The notes beneath the pieces are model-generated. The model made no database searches. It saw only the letters and a list, made by a program, of their open reading frames with translations, and was not told the DNA's origin. Below are positions 51,812 through 60,405 of a DNA stretch of 64,000 nt, one piece after another (positions within the stretch are counted from its first letter, which is position 1; each line of letters opens with the position of its first letter). The translations under genes were made by a program, and so were the position numbers. The stretch comes from Solirubrobacteraceae bacterium (GTDB lineage Bacteria > Actinomycetota > Thermoleophilia > Solirubrobacterales > Solirubrobacteraceae), in NCBI GenBank assembly GCA_031177685.1, contig JAPSGI010000001.1:186001-250000 (forward strand), given 5' to 3'.

Positions 51812-53252
51812 GGACAGGCTGACCGCGGCGCGGCGGCGCCGCGGCGGGATCATGGCGAAGATCCCTGCCGCGCCGCCCGCCGACCGCGTGCGGGCGGCGC
51901 TGGCCCGTCGTATCCGGGGAACGGGCGCGAAGATCGCGGTCGTCGACGACGATCCGACCGGCACGCAGACCGTGCGCGGCGTCCCGCTCGTGACCGGGTG
52001 GGAGGAGGCAGAGCTGGAATGGGCGATGGAGGCTGCGCAGCCGACCTTTGCCGTGCTGACCAACACACGGGCGCTGTCGCAGGAGCGCGCAGTCGCAATC
52101 AACCGCGAGGCCGGGGCACGGATCGCCGCCGTCGCGCGCCGCCTCGGCGTCGAGGTGCGCGCGATCAGCCGCAGCGACTCGACGCTGCGCGGCCACTTCC
52201 CGGCCGAGCCGGAGGCGCTCGCGGCGGGCCTCGGCGAGGCCGGCGAGCCGGTCGACCGCGTGCTCGTCTGTCCGGCCTTCCCGGAGGCGGGACGCGTGAC
52301 CGTGGACGACGTGCACTGGGTGATCTGCGACGGGTGTCCGGTGCCCGCGGCCGAGACCGAGTTCGCGCGCGACGCCGCTTTCGGATACCGCTCCTCGAAC
52401 CTGCTCGACTGGGTCCGCGAACGTGCCGGCAAAGACGAGGCCGTCGCTTCGATCAGCCTCGACGACGTTCGCCGCGGAGGCGCGGAGCGCGTCGCCGAGC
52501 GCTTGACGTCGCTGGGCCGCAACGGCCGCTACGTCGTCGCGAACGCTGTCGAGTCGGCCGACCTCGCCGTGCTCGCGCTCGGCGTCGAGCTCGCCGAGGA
52601 GCTGGGGCTGCGCGTCGTATGCCGCACCGGGCCGTCGTTTGTCTCCGCGCGCGCCGGCAGCCCGACCGCCGCGCCGCTCAGCCGGCGCGAGATCGCGATG
52701 CCGAGGGGGCGTGGGCTGCTCGTCGTCGGATCGCACACGCAGCTGACGACCGCGCAGCTGCAGGAGGCGTGCAGGCACCACGACCTGTCCGTGGTCATGC
52801 TCGACGTCGGCGCGCTGCTGGCCGCCGCCCCCGGCGTGGCAGCGGCCGCGGTCGCGCGTGCTATCGACTCGCTGCGCAGCGCGCTCGCGCACGGCGACGC
52901 CGCGTTGGTCACAAGCCGTATTGCCGCGTACGTCGAGCACGGCGAGCGCAGCCTCGCCACCGCCGCGATCGTCGCGGACACGCTTGTCGAGATCGTCGCC
53001 GCCCTCGCGCGCGAGACCCCACTCGATTGGCTTGTCGCGAAGGGCGGGATCACCTCCCACGACATGGCGGTGCGGGCGCTGGGCACACGGCGCGCGACCG
53101 TACTCGGCCAGCTGTTCCCGGGCATGGTGTCCGTGTGGGAGCTGGGGCAGGGTGCGCTGCGGCCCGGCTTGCGCTACGTCGTCTTCCCCGGCAACGTCGG
53201 CGACGAGCTGACACTCGCGCGCACGCTCGACCGGCTCAAGGGGCTCACGTGA
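51795..53252 (+). CDS. Four-carbon acid sugar kinase family protein (DUF1537)
   Basis: 485 residues from ATG 51795, inside the tail of the broken hydrolase. N-terminal domain begins KIAVVDDDPTGTQTVRGVPL, the sugar-binding signature of the DUF1537 family, with SRSDSTLRGHFPAEPEAL next. The C-terminal nucleotide-binding domain has VKGGITSHDMAVRALG-type motif (AKGGITSHDMAVRALG) and PGNVGDELTL. Family members phosphorylate threonate, erythronate or 2-oxo-tetronates ahead of an aldolase. GTGA overlap with the aldolase gene that follows fits this exactly. Confidence 0.85.
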   Translation: MATALEDRLTAARRRRGGIMAKIPAAPPADRVRAALARRIRGTGAKIAVVDDDPTGTQTVRGVPLVTGWEEAELEWAMEAAQPTFAVLTNTRALSQERAVAINREAGARIAAVARRLGVEVRAISRSDSTLRGHFPAEPEALAAGLGEAGEPVDRVLVCPAFPEAGRVTVDDVHWVICDGCPVPAAETEFARDAAFGYRSSNLLDWVRERAGKDEAVASISLDDVRRGGAERVAERLTSLGRNGRYVVANAVESADLAVLALGVELAEELGLRVVCRTGPSFVSARAGSPTAAPLSRREIAMPRGRGLLVVGSHTQLTTAQLQEACRHHDLSVVMLDVGALLAAAPGVAAAAVARAIDSLRSALAHGDAALVTSRIAAYVEHGERSLATAAIVADTLVEIVAALARETPLDWLVAKGGITSHDMAVRALGTRRATVLGQLFPGMVSVWELGQGALRPGLRYVVFPGNVGDELTLARTLDRLKGLT

Positions 53253-54115
53253 GCGGCGTCGACGCCGCGCTGCTGAGGCGGCTGCGCGCCGAGGGACGGG
53301 CTGTCGTCGGCTTCAGCATCTACGACCTCGAGCAGGGGATCGGGGTTGTGCGCGCGGCTGAAGCGGAGCAGTTGCCGGTGCTGTTGCAGGCCGGCTCGAG
53401 CGCGTTTCGCTATGCCGGCCGGGAGCCGCTTGCTCAGCTTGCCCTTGCGCTCGCGCGCGAAGCGGCTGTGCCCGTCGGGGTGCACCTCGACCACGCGACC
53501 GATCCCGCGGAGGTCGACGCCTGTTTGCGGCTCGGCTACACGTCGGTGATGTTCGACGGCTCGGCGCTGCCGTTCGGCGAGAACGTGCGGCTGACGCGCG
53601 CGGTTGTTGCCTCCGCGCATCGCGCCGGCGCGTGGGTCGAGGCCGAGCTGGCAGGCATCGCCGGGGACGAGGACGAGTCGAGCGAGGCGTCGGCCGGCGC
53701 GCTGACCGACCCGGCCGTGGCGGCGCGCTTCGTCGCCGAGACCGGAGTCGACGCGCTCGCGGTGGCTGTCGGCAACGTGCACGGCATCCCGGCGGCGCCC
53801 GTCGCGCTCGACCTCGAGCGCCTGGAGCGGATCGCACAGGCGGTTGGCGTCCCGCTCGTCCTGCACGGCGCCTCGGGGCTGCCCGACGCCGAGGTGCAGG
53901 CGGCGATCGCGCTCGGCGTCGCGAAGCTGAACGTGAACACTGAGCTGCGCCGCGCCCTGCGCGGCGCGCTGCTCGCGCTCGCCGCCGACCCACCGGCGGG
54001 CGACGGGATCGCGGCGCTGCTGGGCGGTGCGATCGAGGCGACGCGGCAGGCCGCGCGCGACAAGCTGCTTGCGTTCACGGCCGAGGGTCCGACGATCGCT
54101 GCGACGGCGGGCTGA
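53249..54115 (+). CDS. Class II fructose-bisphosphate-aldolase-family protein
   Basis: 288 residues from GTG 53249 (GTGA overlap). Zinc-aldolase barrel: VGVHLDHATDPAEVDACL supplies the catalytic Asp and a zinc His, VEAELAGIAGDEDE the Glu loop, AVGNVHGI and LHGASGLPD the remaining zinc His residues, and KLNVNTEL the phosphate-binding strand. Shorter than glycolytic FBA and closer to tagatose-bisphosphate/acid-sugar aldolases. It probably splits the phosphorylated product of the upstream kinase into a C3 phosphate and a second fragment. Confidence 0.85.
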   Translation: MSGVDAALLRRLRAEGRAVVGFSIYDLEQGIGVVRAAEAEQLPVLLQAGSSAFRYAGREPLAQLALALAREAAVPVGVHLDHATDPAEVDACLRLGYTSVMFDGSALPFGENVRLTRAVVASAHRAGAWVEAELAGIAGDEDESSEASAGALTDPAVAARFVAETGVDALAVAVGNVHGIPAAPVALDLERLERIAQAVGVPLVLHGASGLPDAEVQAAIALGVAKLNVNTELRRALRGALLALAADPPAGDGIAALLGGAIEATRQAARDKLLAFTAEGPTIAATAG

Positions 54116-54118
54116 AGG

Positions 54119-54916
54119 ATGGATGCGACGAACGAGCACGGGCGCCTTGGTGCCGCAGCAGAGCGCCCTCAGCTTGGCATCATCGTGAAGATGCCGGCCG
54201 CTGCGACGATCGAGCTGGCCGGGTGTTTCGGCTTCGACTTCGCGGTGATCGACGCAGAGCACGGGCCTGGTGACATGAGCGAGATCGAGCACCACGTCCG
54301 TGCTGCCGACAGCACCGGCATCCGCGCGCTCGTGCGCGTGCCCAATGCGCGCAGCCCAGACATCCTGCGCGCGTTGGACGCTGGCGCATGTGGCGTCGTC
54401 GTGCCACACGTGACGTCGCCCGAGGACGCGCGCGACGCGGTGACGCACGTCCGCTATCCGCCCGAGGGGCGTCGCAGCCTCGCGCTCTCGACGCGCGCCG
54501 GGCGTCACGGCACGCGGCCCGTCGAGGAGCATCTCGAAGCGGCCCAGCGAGAGCTGACGCTGATCGCCCAGATCGAGGACGCGGAAGCGCTCGAGCGCGT
54601 GCCCGAGATCCTCGGCGTCGAGGGCCTCGACGGGATCTTCGTCGGCCCCGCCGACCTGTCTGCGTCGATGGGCCGGCCTGGCGAGCTGGACGATCCGCTA
54701 GTCAGCGGCGCGATCGAGCGCGTCGTCGCTGAGACGCTCGCGCGCCCGCGCATCGCGTTGTGCGCGCTCGCGGGCGACGAGGGCGAGGGGCGGGCCTGGA
54801 TCGGCCGCGGCGCTCGCCTCGTGCTCTTCAACGCGCCAGCGCTGATGGCCGGCCGGTTCGCGGCGATCGCCGCGGCCCTGCAGCCGGTACACGACCTCGG
54901 ACCAAGGAGCGAATGA
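54119..54916 (+). CDS. HpcH/HpaI-family aldolase
   Basis: 265 residues from ATG 54119. LGIIVKMPAAATIELAGCFG, DAEHGPGDMSEI (catalytic His), IAQIEDAEALE (metal Glu) and FVGPADLSASMG (metal Asp) define the metal-dependent pyruvate aldolases that cleave 4-hydroxy-2-oxo acids to pyruvate (or oxaloacetate) and an aldehyde. A second aldolase right beside the class II enzyme suggests two successive or alternative cleavages, or two related substrates. Confidence 0.85.
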   Translation: MDATNEHGRLGAAAERPQLGIIVKMPAAATIELAGCFGFDFAVIDAEHGPGDMSEIEHHVRAADSTGIRALVRVPNARSPDILRALDAGACGVVVPHVTSPEDARDAVTHVRYPPEGRRSLALSTRAGRHGTRPVEEHLEAAQRELTLIAQIEDAEALERVPEILGVEGLDGIFVGPADLSASMGRPGELDDPLVSGAIERVVAETLARPRIALCALAGDEGEGRAWIGRGARLVLFNAPALMAGRFAAIAAALQPVHDLGPRSE

Positions 54917-54920
54917 GCGA

Positions 54921-55730
54921 ATGAGCGAAGCGGACGTCGTCGCCGGAGCCGGCGGCAGGTCAATCATGGAGCGGATGCGTCTCGACGGGCGAGCGGCGCT
55001 CGTGACCGGCGCGGGTCAGGGGATCGGGCGGGCGTTCGCGCACGCGCTCGGCGAGGCCGGCGCGAGCGTCGCCGTGGCTGACCTCGACGAGAAGCGTGCG
55101 CGCAGGGTCGCAGACGAGCTGGGCGATAAGAAGATCGAGGCGATCGCGCTCGCCGTCGACGTGACCGATCCCGTCGCCGTCGACGCGATGGTCGCGGACA
55201 CCGTCACACAGCTGGGCGGTCTTCAGATCGCCGTCAACAACGCAGGCCTGAATCGCAACTCGGCGGCTGAGGAGACGGCGCTCGAGGAGTGGGACGAGAT
55301 GTTCGCGATCAACACGCGTGCGGTGTTCCGCTGCTGCCAGGCGCAGGCGCGCGCGATGCTCCCGGCGGGCTACGGCAAGATCGTCAACACCGCATCGATG
55401 GCCTCGCTGATCGTGCCGCACCCTCAGAAGCAGGCGGCCTACAACGCGTCGAAGGCCGCGGTCGTGCAGCTCACGCGCACGCTCGCCGCCGAGTGGGCAG
55501 ACCGCGGCGTGCGCGTCAACTGCATGTCGCCGGGAATCATCCGCACGGCGATGATCGACCAGTCGGAGGCGCTCGCGCCGCTCGTTGAAGAGTGGCTCGG
55601 CCAGATCCCGATGGGCCGTCTCGGGGACGTCACGGACCTGCAGGCTGGGATCGTCTATCTCGCCGGCGAGGCGTCCGACTACATGACCGGCCACAACCTC
55701 ATCATCGAGGGCGGCCAGACACTCTGGTAG
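54921..55730 (+). CDS. Short-chain dehydrogenase/reductase
   Basis: 269 residues from ATG 54921; AAGGAG at 54904 precedes a tandem ATGAGCGA repeat whose first copy opens only a three-codon frame. A start at 54966 would give the more usual SDR length. Classical SDR: TGAGQGIGRAFA, NNAG, Ser in VNTASMAS, YNASKAA (Tyr, Lys) and a C-terminal GGQTLW. Likely oxidises a hydroxy-acid or sugar alcohol. Its 3' end overlaps the convergent regulator by 29 bases. Confidence 0.85.
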   Translation: MSEADVVAGAGGRSIMERMRLDGRAALVTGAGQGIGRAFAHALGEAGASVAVADLDEKRARRVADELGDKKIEAIALAVDVTDPVAVDAMVADTVTQLGGLQIAVNNAGLNRNSAAEETALEEWDEMFAINTRAVFRCCQAQARAMLPAGYGKIVNTASMASLIVPHPQKQAAYNASKAAVVQLTRTLAAEWADRGVRVNCMSPGIIRTAMIDQSEALAPLVEEWLGQIPMGRLGDVTDLQAGIVYLAGEASDYMTGHNLIIEGGQTLW

Positions 55731-56490
55731 CAACGCCGTCGCCGTCGGCCTGCGGGTGAGCGGCCTCGACCGTCTCGCCCAGCCGGCGGTTGGCACGCTC
55801 CATGTGCGCTGCCATGGCAGCCCGGGCGGCCTGCGCGTCGTGGGCGCGGATCGCCTCGTAGATCGGCTCGTGCATGGCGAGCGAGGTCGCCGTCTCGTGC
55901 GCGTGCTCGAGCACGCGCCGCGCCCACACGCCGAGCAGCGAGCGCAGGCTCGTGAGCAGGTTCTGCAGCACCTCGTTGCCGCTCGCCTGCGCGATCGCGA
56001 GGTGAAACGCGACATCGGCCTCGACGTAGGAGGGCACGTCGCTTCCGGCAGTGCGCATTGCCTCCAGCTGCCGGCCGACAGCCTCGACATGCTGCTCGTC
56101 GCCGCGCTCGGCCGCCAGCCCGGCGACGACGATTTCCAGCTCGCCGCGCGCCTCCAGCAGATCGCGCACGTGCGACTCGCCGAGCAGCAGGCCCCACTCA
56201 ATCACGCGCGGGAGCAGGTCCGAGCCCGAGCGGCTCAGGTAGGTCCCGTCGCCCTGCCGGACGTCGAGCAGCCCGAGCAGGTTGAGCGACTTGATCGCCT
56301 CGCGCACGGACGAGCGGCCGACCGCTAGCGCCTCGGCGAGCTGGCGCTCGGAGGGGATCTTCGTACCCGGCGTCACCTCGCCCGACAGCAGGAAGTCGAG
56401 CAGCTTGCGGGTGATCTCGGCGACCGGCGCCTCGCGGGGAGCAATTCGGAGGCTGGCGGGCAAGGAAGGAGGTGAAGGCGTGGTGCTCAC
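55702..56490 (-). CDS. GntR-family (FadR/FCD) transcriptional regulator
   Basis: 262 residues from GTG 56490. Winged helix at about 20-85 (SGEVTPGTKIPSERQLAEALAVGRSSVREAIKSLNLLGLLDVRQGDGTYL) and FCD all-helical ligand domain with the metal-binding His/Asp pattern (EADVAFHLAIAQASGN, HEPIYEAIRAHD). It is the only regulator in the cluster. The palindrome at 56509-56524 lies 19 bases upstream of its start, so it should be autoregulated; three similar sites lie at the other promoters. Confidence 0.85.
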   Translation of the reverse strand: MSTTPSPPSLPASLRIAPREAPVAEITRKLLDFLLSGEVTPGTKIPSERQLAEALAVGRSSVREAIKSLNLLGLLDVRQGDGTYLSRSGSDLLPRVIEWGLLLGESHVRDLLEARGELEIVVAGLAAERGDEQHVEAVGRQLEAMRTAGSDVPSYVEADVAFHLAIAQASGNEVLQNLLTSLRSLLGVWARRVLEHAHETATSLAMHEPIYEAIRAHDAQAARAAMAAHMERANRRLGETVEAAHPQADGDGVATRVSGRPR

Positions 56491-56508
56491 TGGGATCCCC
56501 TGTCGTTT

Positions 56509-56524
56509 GGACGACCGGTCAACC
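56509..56524 (-). promoter_or_regulatory. 16-bp operator upstream of the GntR gene (site 2 of 4)
   Basis: On the minus strand GGTTGACCGGTCGTCC, containing TTGACC as a -35. The matching -10 (near GGGATC) is weak. Its position explains autoregulation. Confidence 0.65.
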
Positions 56525-56570
56525 AGGATAGCGATCGGCCCGGCAGGTCTGATTGATGCTTCCCATCATA

Positions 56571-56600
56571 GGTCGACCGGTAGACCTTGCATGCTACAGT
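56571..56600 (+). promoter_or_regulatory. Promoter with 16-bp operator (site 3 of 4)
   Basis: GGTCGACCGGTAGACC (56571-56586) with the core ACCGGT; its TCGACC -35 (56573-56578) is 16 bases from TACAGT (56595-56600). Controls the 56633 operon; the site faces site 2 across a 46-base gap. Confidence 0.65.
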
Positions 56601-56632
56601 CAGGCTGAAACCGTCCATTTCGAGGAGAACGC

Positions 56633-57133
56633 ATGTCCGGGTCCGTCCCTACCGGTTCGCGGGGGACCACAGTCCACGCCGAGCTCGGTGTGCGCCGCGT
56701 GAACGGGCCGAGCGGCCCGTTCGAGCAGCGGCAAAGTGCGCGCGACGACCCGTGGGTCCTCGTGCTGCGACTCGACGGCGGCGGCTCCGACCCGTTCGCG
56801 TCCGGCGTGCTCGAGGGGTGCGGGGCGCTGCTCGAGGCGCTCCGCGACTTGCTGGCGGGCGCCGGCACGGACCGGCTGAACGTCGCCCTCGTCGTAGCGT
56901 GTCCGGAGCCGACCGACCGCTGGACACACGCGGCCGAGCACGGGACAGTCGCGGCGGTGCGAGGCGCGATGCAGTCGCTCACGCCTGAGCTCGGCGAACG
57001 GGCGCGGATCAACGTCTTCGTCTGCCGCGCCGAAGGCGACGACGCGGCGCTCGACGCGGCGCTGCGCTTCGTCGCGTCGCCTGGCGGTGGTTACGTCGCG
57101 GGCTCCACGTTCGACTTGCGGGCGCGCCCATGA
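56633..57133 (+). CDS. SDR-derived protein lacking the cofactor domain
   Basis: 166 residues from ATG 56633 with CGAGGAG ahead. The second half (AVRGAMQSLTPELGERARIN, then FVASPGGGYVAGSTFDL) is clearly like the C-terminal part of short-chain dehydrogenases, but the GxxxGxG fingerprint, NAG and the YxxxK pair are missing. It cannot be a normal dehydrogenase; a structural partner of the following SDR, with which it overlaps by ATGA, is possible. Function unknown. Confidence 0.6.
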   Translation: MSGSVPTGSRGTTVHAELGVRRVNGPSGPFEQRQSARDDPWVLVLRLDGGGSDPFASGVLEGCGALLEALRDLLAGAGTDRLNVALVVACPEPTDRWTHAAEHGTVAAVRGAMQSLTPELGERARINVFVCRAEGDDAALDAALRFVASPGGGYVAGSTFDLRARP

Positions 57134-57861
57134 CCGTGCTCGTGACGGGCGCAGGCGGGGCGATCGGCTCGGCGGTCGTGCGTCAGCTCGCCGAGGAGGG
57201 CCGCGAGGTTGTCGCGCATGACCTCACCGCAGAGGCGCTGGCTGCTGCGGCGGACTGGGCCGCCGAGTCGATCGTTGGCGACCTGACGTCCGCGTCCGAC
57301 CTCAAGGCCCTGCGGAGGTGCTTCGCCGGCGAGTCGCTCGACGCCGTGATCGCGGCGCACGGGATCCCCGGCGCTGGCGCGCTCGAGCACATGAGCCGCA
57401 AGCGGATCGACGCGATCCTCGCCGTCAACGCCGTCACGATCCCGGCGCTGCTGCGCGCCACGCTCGCCTCGCTTGCGGCGGACGGGGGCGGTACGTTCGT
57501 CGCGATCGCCTCGCAGGCGGCGCTGCGCGGCGAGCCCGACAACGCGGTCTACTGCGCCTCGAAGTGGGCAGTGACCGGCTGGGTCAGCGCGATCGCTCCG
57601 CACCTTGCAGCGGATGGCGTGCACGTACGGGCGCTGTGCCCGGGGCGGACCGAGGGCCCGCTGCTCGAGAGCGCGCTCGAGGGCTTCGCGGCCGAGACCG
57701 GACAGACGGTCGAGGAGTACGTGGCGGACATCCTGAAGGTGATTCCGCTCGGCCGCTACGCGCGCGTGGAGGAGACCGCGGCGGCGGCCGTGTACCTCGC
57801 CGAGACCTCGAGTGCGCGACCGACGATCCTGGCGACGAGCGGCGGAGAGGTGCCGTCTTGA
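57130..57861 (+). CDS. Short-chain dehydrogenase/reductase
   Basis: 243 residues from ATG 57130 (ATGA overlap). VLVTGAGGAIGSAVVRQLAE nucleotide motif, AAHGIPG in place of NNAG, Ser in VAIASQAAL, and YCASKWA (Tyr, Lys). The end TSGGEVPS lacks the usual hydrophobic tail. Coupled to the VOC gene by TTGA. Confidence 0.83.
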   Translation: MTVLVTGAGGAIGSAVVRQLAEEGREVVAHDLTAEALAAAADWAAESIVGDLTSASDLKALRRCFAGESLDAVIAAHGIPGAGALEHMSRKRIDAILAVNAVTIPALLRATLASLAADGGGTFVAIASQAALRGEPDNAVYCASKWAVTGWVSAIAPHLAADGVHVRALCPGRTEGPLLESALEGFAAETGQTVEEYVADILKVIPLGRYARVEETAAAAVYLAETSSARPTILATSGGEVPS

Positions 57862-58379
57862 GCGCCGCGCTTCCCCGCCCGCTCGTCCATGTCGGCATCA
57901 CGGTGCCCGACCTCGATGCCGCCGTGGCCTGGTATCGGGAGGCACTCGGGCTCGTCGTGCTCTCGCCGCCCGCCACGCTGCGCGCCGACGACGGCGAGGC
58001 CGGCGCCGCGGCCGCGGACGTCTTCAACGATGCCTTCGAGGAGGTGCGGATCGCGCACCTGGCGGCGGGCAACGGCGTTGGCGTCGAGCTGTTCGAGTTC
58101 GTTACGCCCGCCGTCGAGGCGAGCGCGGAGGACTACCGCCACAGCGGCATCACGCACGTCTGCTTCCTCGCGCCCGACATCGACGAGGCGACCGATCGCC
58201 TCGTCGCGGCCGGGGCGAGCCGCATCACGACACGCTGCTGGGAGGTCTTTCCGGGCCAGCGCTACCGCTTCAGCTTCAGCCGCGACCCGTGGGGCAACGT
58301 GATCGAGCTCCACTCCCACTCGTTCGAGCAGATTTTCTCGAACCAGCCCGCATCCCACGACTCCCAGGAGACCCATTGA
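57858..58379 (+). CDS. VOC-family (glyoxalase/dioxygenase-fold) protein
   Basis: 173 residues from TTG 57858. Two VOC modules: PLVHVGITVPDLDAAVAWYREALGL with the metal His, GVELFEFVTP (Glu), ITHVCFLAPDIDEATDRLVA (His) and FSRDPWGNVIELH (Glu/His), so all metal ligands appear present. Lyase, epimerase or dioxygenase cannot be told apart. One of the coupled genes of the cluster. Confidence 0.8.
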   Translation: MSAALPRPLVHVGITVPDLDAAVAWYREALGLVVLSPPATLRADDGEAGAAAADVFNDAFEEVRIAHLAAGNGVGVELFEFVTPAVEASAEDYRHSGITHVCFLAPDIDEATDRLVAAGASRITTRCWEVFPGQRYRFSFSRDPWGNVIELHSHSFEQIFSNQPASHDSQETH

Positions 58380-59377
58380 TGAGCGCCCGCGAGTTCAGCG
58401 CCGACTTCGCGATGTTCGGCAGCGACCCCGCCGGCTTCGGGCCGGCCGGCGTCGACACACTGCAGGCGATCGCCGCCGTCGGCGCTGTCGGCGACCTCGA
58501 CGCGATCGACCTCGCGTTCCCCTTCACCGGCGAGGAGGTGACGCTCGACGCCGCGCGCGACGCGCTCGCGGAGCAGCGGATCCGCGCCTCCGCGATCCAC
58601 TCCGTCCTCTACTTCTCGCGGTTCGCGTCCGGCAGCTTCACCAACCCGGACCATGCGCTTCGCGAGCAGGCACGCGAGATCGTGCGCGGCACCGTCGAGG
58701 CGGCGCGTGCGCTGAACGTCGACTACGTGAAGATCTGGCCCGGCCGCGACGGCTACGACTATCCCTTCCAGGTCGACCACGGGGCGCTGTGGGCCGACGC
58801 GGTTGCGTGGTTGGCGGAGATCGCCGACGCCGCGCCCGACGTGCGCTTCGCGATCGAGTACAAGGCGAAGGATCCGCGCACGCACATGGTGTTCCCGAAT
58901 GCGGCGCGCCTGTTGCTGGCGATGGAGGAGCTCAAGCGACCGAATCTCGGCATCGTCGTCGACTTCGGGCACTCGCTGTTCGCCCACGAGACGCCGGCCG
59001 ACGCGGTCCATCTCGCGCACCGGCACGGGCGGCTGTTCGGCGTCGAGTTCAACGACAACTTCCGCGCCTCCGACGACGACTTCACCGCCGGCGCGGTCCA
59101 CCTGATGGAGACGATCGAGTTCGTGCACGCGCTGCGCGAGGTCGGCTACCAGGGCGCCTGGGAGCTCGACCAGCTCGGCACGCGCGAGGATCCCGCTCAG
59201 GCCGCGCGCGACAGCATCAGCACCCTGCGCGCGATCGAGGCGCTGCTCGATCGCATTCCGGCCGACGCCCTGGCGGACGCGCAGCGGCGTCACGACGCGC
59301 TCGCGACGCAGCGGCTGATCCACGCGCAGCTGTTGGCGGCGGCGGGCGATCCGGTCGCCGCGGGGGAGACGCGATGA
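58379..59377 (+). CDS. Sugar phosphate isomerase/epimerase-like TIM barrel (AP-endonuclease-2 superfamily)
   Basis: 332 residues from ATG 58379 (TGATG junction). KIWPGRDGYDYPFQVDHGAL, FAIEYKAKDPRTHMVFPN (metal Glu), IVVDFGHSLFAHETP (Asp, His) and FGVEFNDNFRASDDDF with GAWELDQLGTREDP supply the metal sites of xylose-isomerase-like barrels. The EYKAKDPR motif recalls L-rhamnose/erythrulose-type and related isomerases. In acid-sugar pathways such barrels isomerise the oxo-acid ahead of the kinase and aldolase. Confidence 0.82.
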   Translation: MSAREFSADFAMFGSDPAGFGPAGVDTLQAIAAVGAVGDLDAIDLAFPFTGEEVTLDAARDALAEQRIRASAIHSVLYFSRFASGSFTNPDHALREQAREIVRGTVEAARALNVDYVKIWPGRDGYDYPFQVDHGALWADAVAWLAEIADAAPDVRFAIEYKAKDPRTHMVFPNAARLLLAMEELKRPNLGIVVDFGHSLFAHETPADAVHLAHRHGRLFGVEFNDNFRASDDDFTAGAVHLMETIEFVHALREVGYQGAWELDQLGTREDPAQAARDSISTLRAIEALLDRIPADALADAQRRHDALATQRLIHAQLLAAAGDPVAAGETR

Positions 59378-60405
59378 GCTCGATCGGCTGGGGACTGATC
59401 GGCGCGTCGCACATCGCTGCCTCGGAGATGATCCCGGCGCTCAACGCCGCGTCGGCCTGTCACGTCGCTGCGGTCATGAGCAGTTCGCCCGAGCGCGGCC
59501 GCGCGTTCGCCGCGACGCATTCGATCCCGCGTGCCCACACGTCCGTCGAGCAGCTGCTCAACGACGACGAGGTCGATGTCGTCTATGTCAGCACGACGAA
59601 CGACCTGCACCACGAGCAGGTGCTCGCAGCCGTGGCGGCCGGCAAGCACGTGCTGTGCGAGAAGCCGCTCGCGCTCACGCTCGAGCAGGCGGGCGCGATG
59701 GTGGAGGCGTGCGAGCGCGCGGGCGTCGTGATGGGGGTCAACCACCACTTGCGGGCGACGTCTTGGATGCGCGAGCTGCGGCGGCTGATCGGCGCTGGCG
59801 CGATCGGCCGGCCACTGAGCGCGCATGCGCGGCACGTCTTTCGCCATGAGCACGCGAATCCGTGGCGGACGCAGCGCCCCGAGGCTGGCGCCGGCGCGAT
59901 TTTTGACTTGACCGTGCACGACGCCGACACGCTGCGCTTCGTCTTCGGCGATGAGATCGCCGAGGTGACGGCATTCAGCGCCCAGCATGGCGTCGGGCAG
60001 GGGTCGGTTGAGGACACCGTCGCCGGCAGCATGCGCTTCGCCTCGGGCGCCGTCGCGACATTCCACGACAGTATGGCGTTCGACCACCCGGGGACGCGCT
60101 TCGAGGTCCACGGTAGCGAGGCGGCGATCGTCGCGACCGACGGGCTCGCCGAGGCGCCGAACACGCGGCTCGTGATGCTGCGAGGGCGTGCAGCGACCGA
60201 GTTGCCCTACGGGCGCGAGGCCGACCCGTACCTGGTGGGGGTGGAGGCGTTCAATGCCGCGGTGCGGGGCGACGGCAGTCCGCTCGCGCGTGGCGAGGAC
60301 GGCGTGCGCTCCCTCGCGGTGGCCCTGGCCGTGCGCGAGGCGGCCGCAACGGGACGTCGCGTCGCCGTCGCTCCGCTTGCCGCGGCGGCGGCGGCGGGAC
60401 GGTGA
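59374..60405 (+). CDS. Gfo/Idh/MocA-family oxidoreductase
   Basis: 343 residues from ATG 59374 (ATGA overlap). N-terminal Rossmann fold (WGLIGASHIAASEMIPALN), VDVVYVSTTNDLHHEQVLAA and the diagnostic HVLCEKPLALT (Glu-Lys-Pro). C-terminal alpha/beta domain with FDLTVHDADTLRFVFG carrying the usual catalytic His/Asp. These enzymes oxidise a sugar hydroxyl with NAD(P). Confidence 0.87.
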   Translation: MSSIGWGLIGASHIAASEMIPALNAASACHVAAVMSSSPERGRAFAATHSIPRAHTSVEQLLNDDEVDVVYVSTTNDLHHEQVLAAVAAGKHVLCEKPLALTLEQAGAMVEACERAGVVMGVNHHLRATSWMRELRRLIGAGAIGRPLSAHARHVFRHEHANPWRTQRPEAGAGAIFDLTVHDADTLRFVFGDEIAEVTAFSAQHGVGQGSVEDTVAGSMRFASGAVATFHDSMAFDHPGTRFEVHGSEAAIVATDGLAEAPNTRLVMLRGRAATELPYGREADPYLVGVEAFNAAVRGDGSPLARGEDGVRSLAVALAVREAAATGRRVAVAPLAAAAAAGR

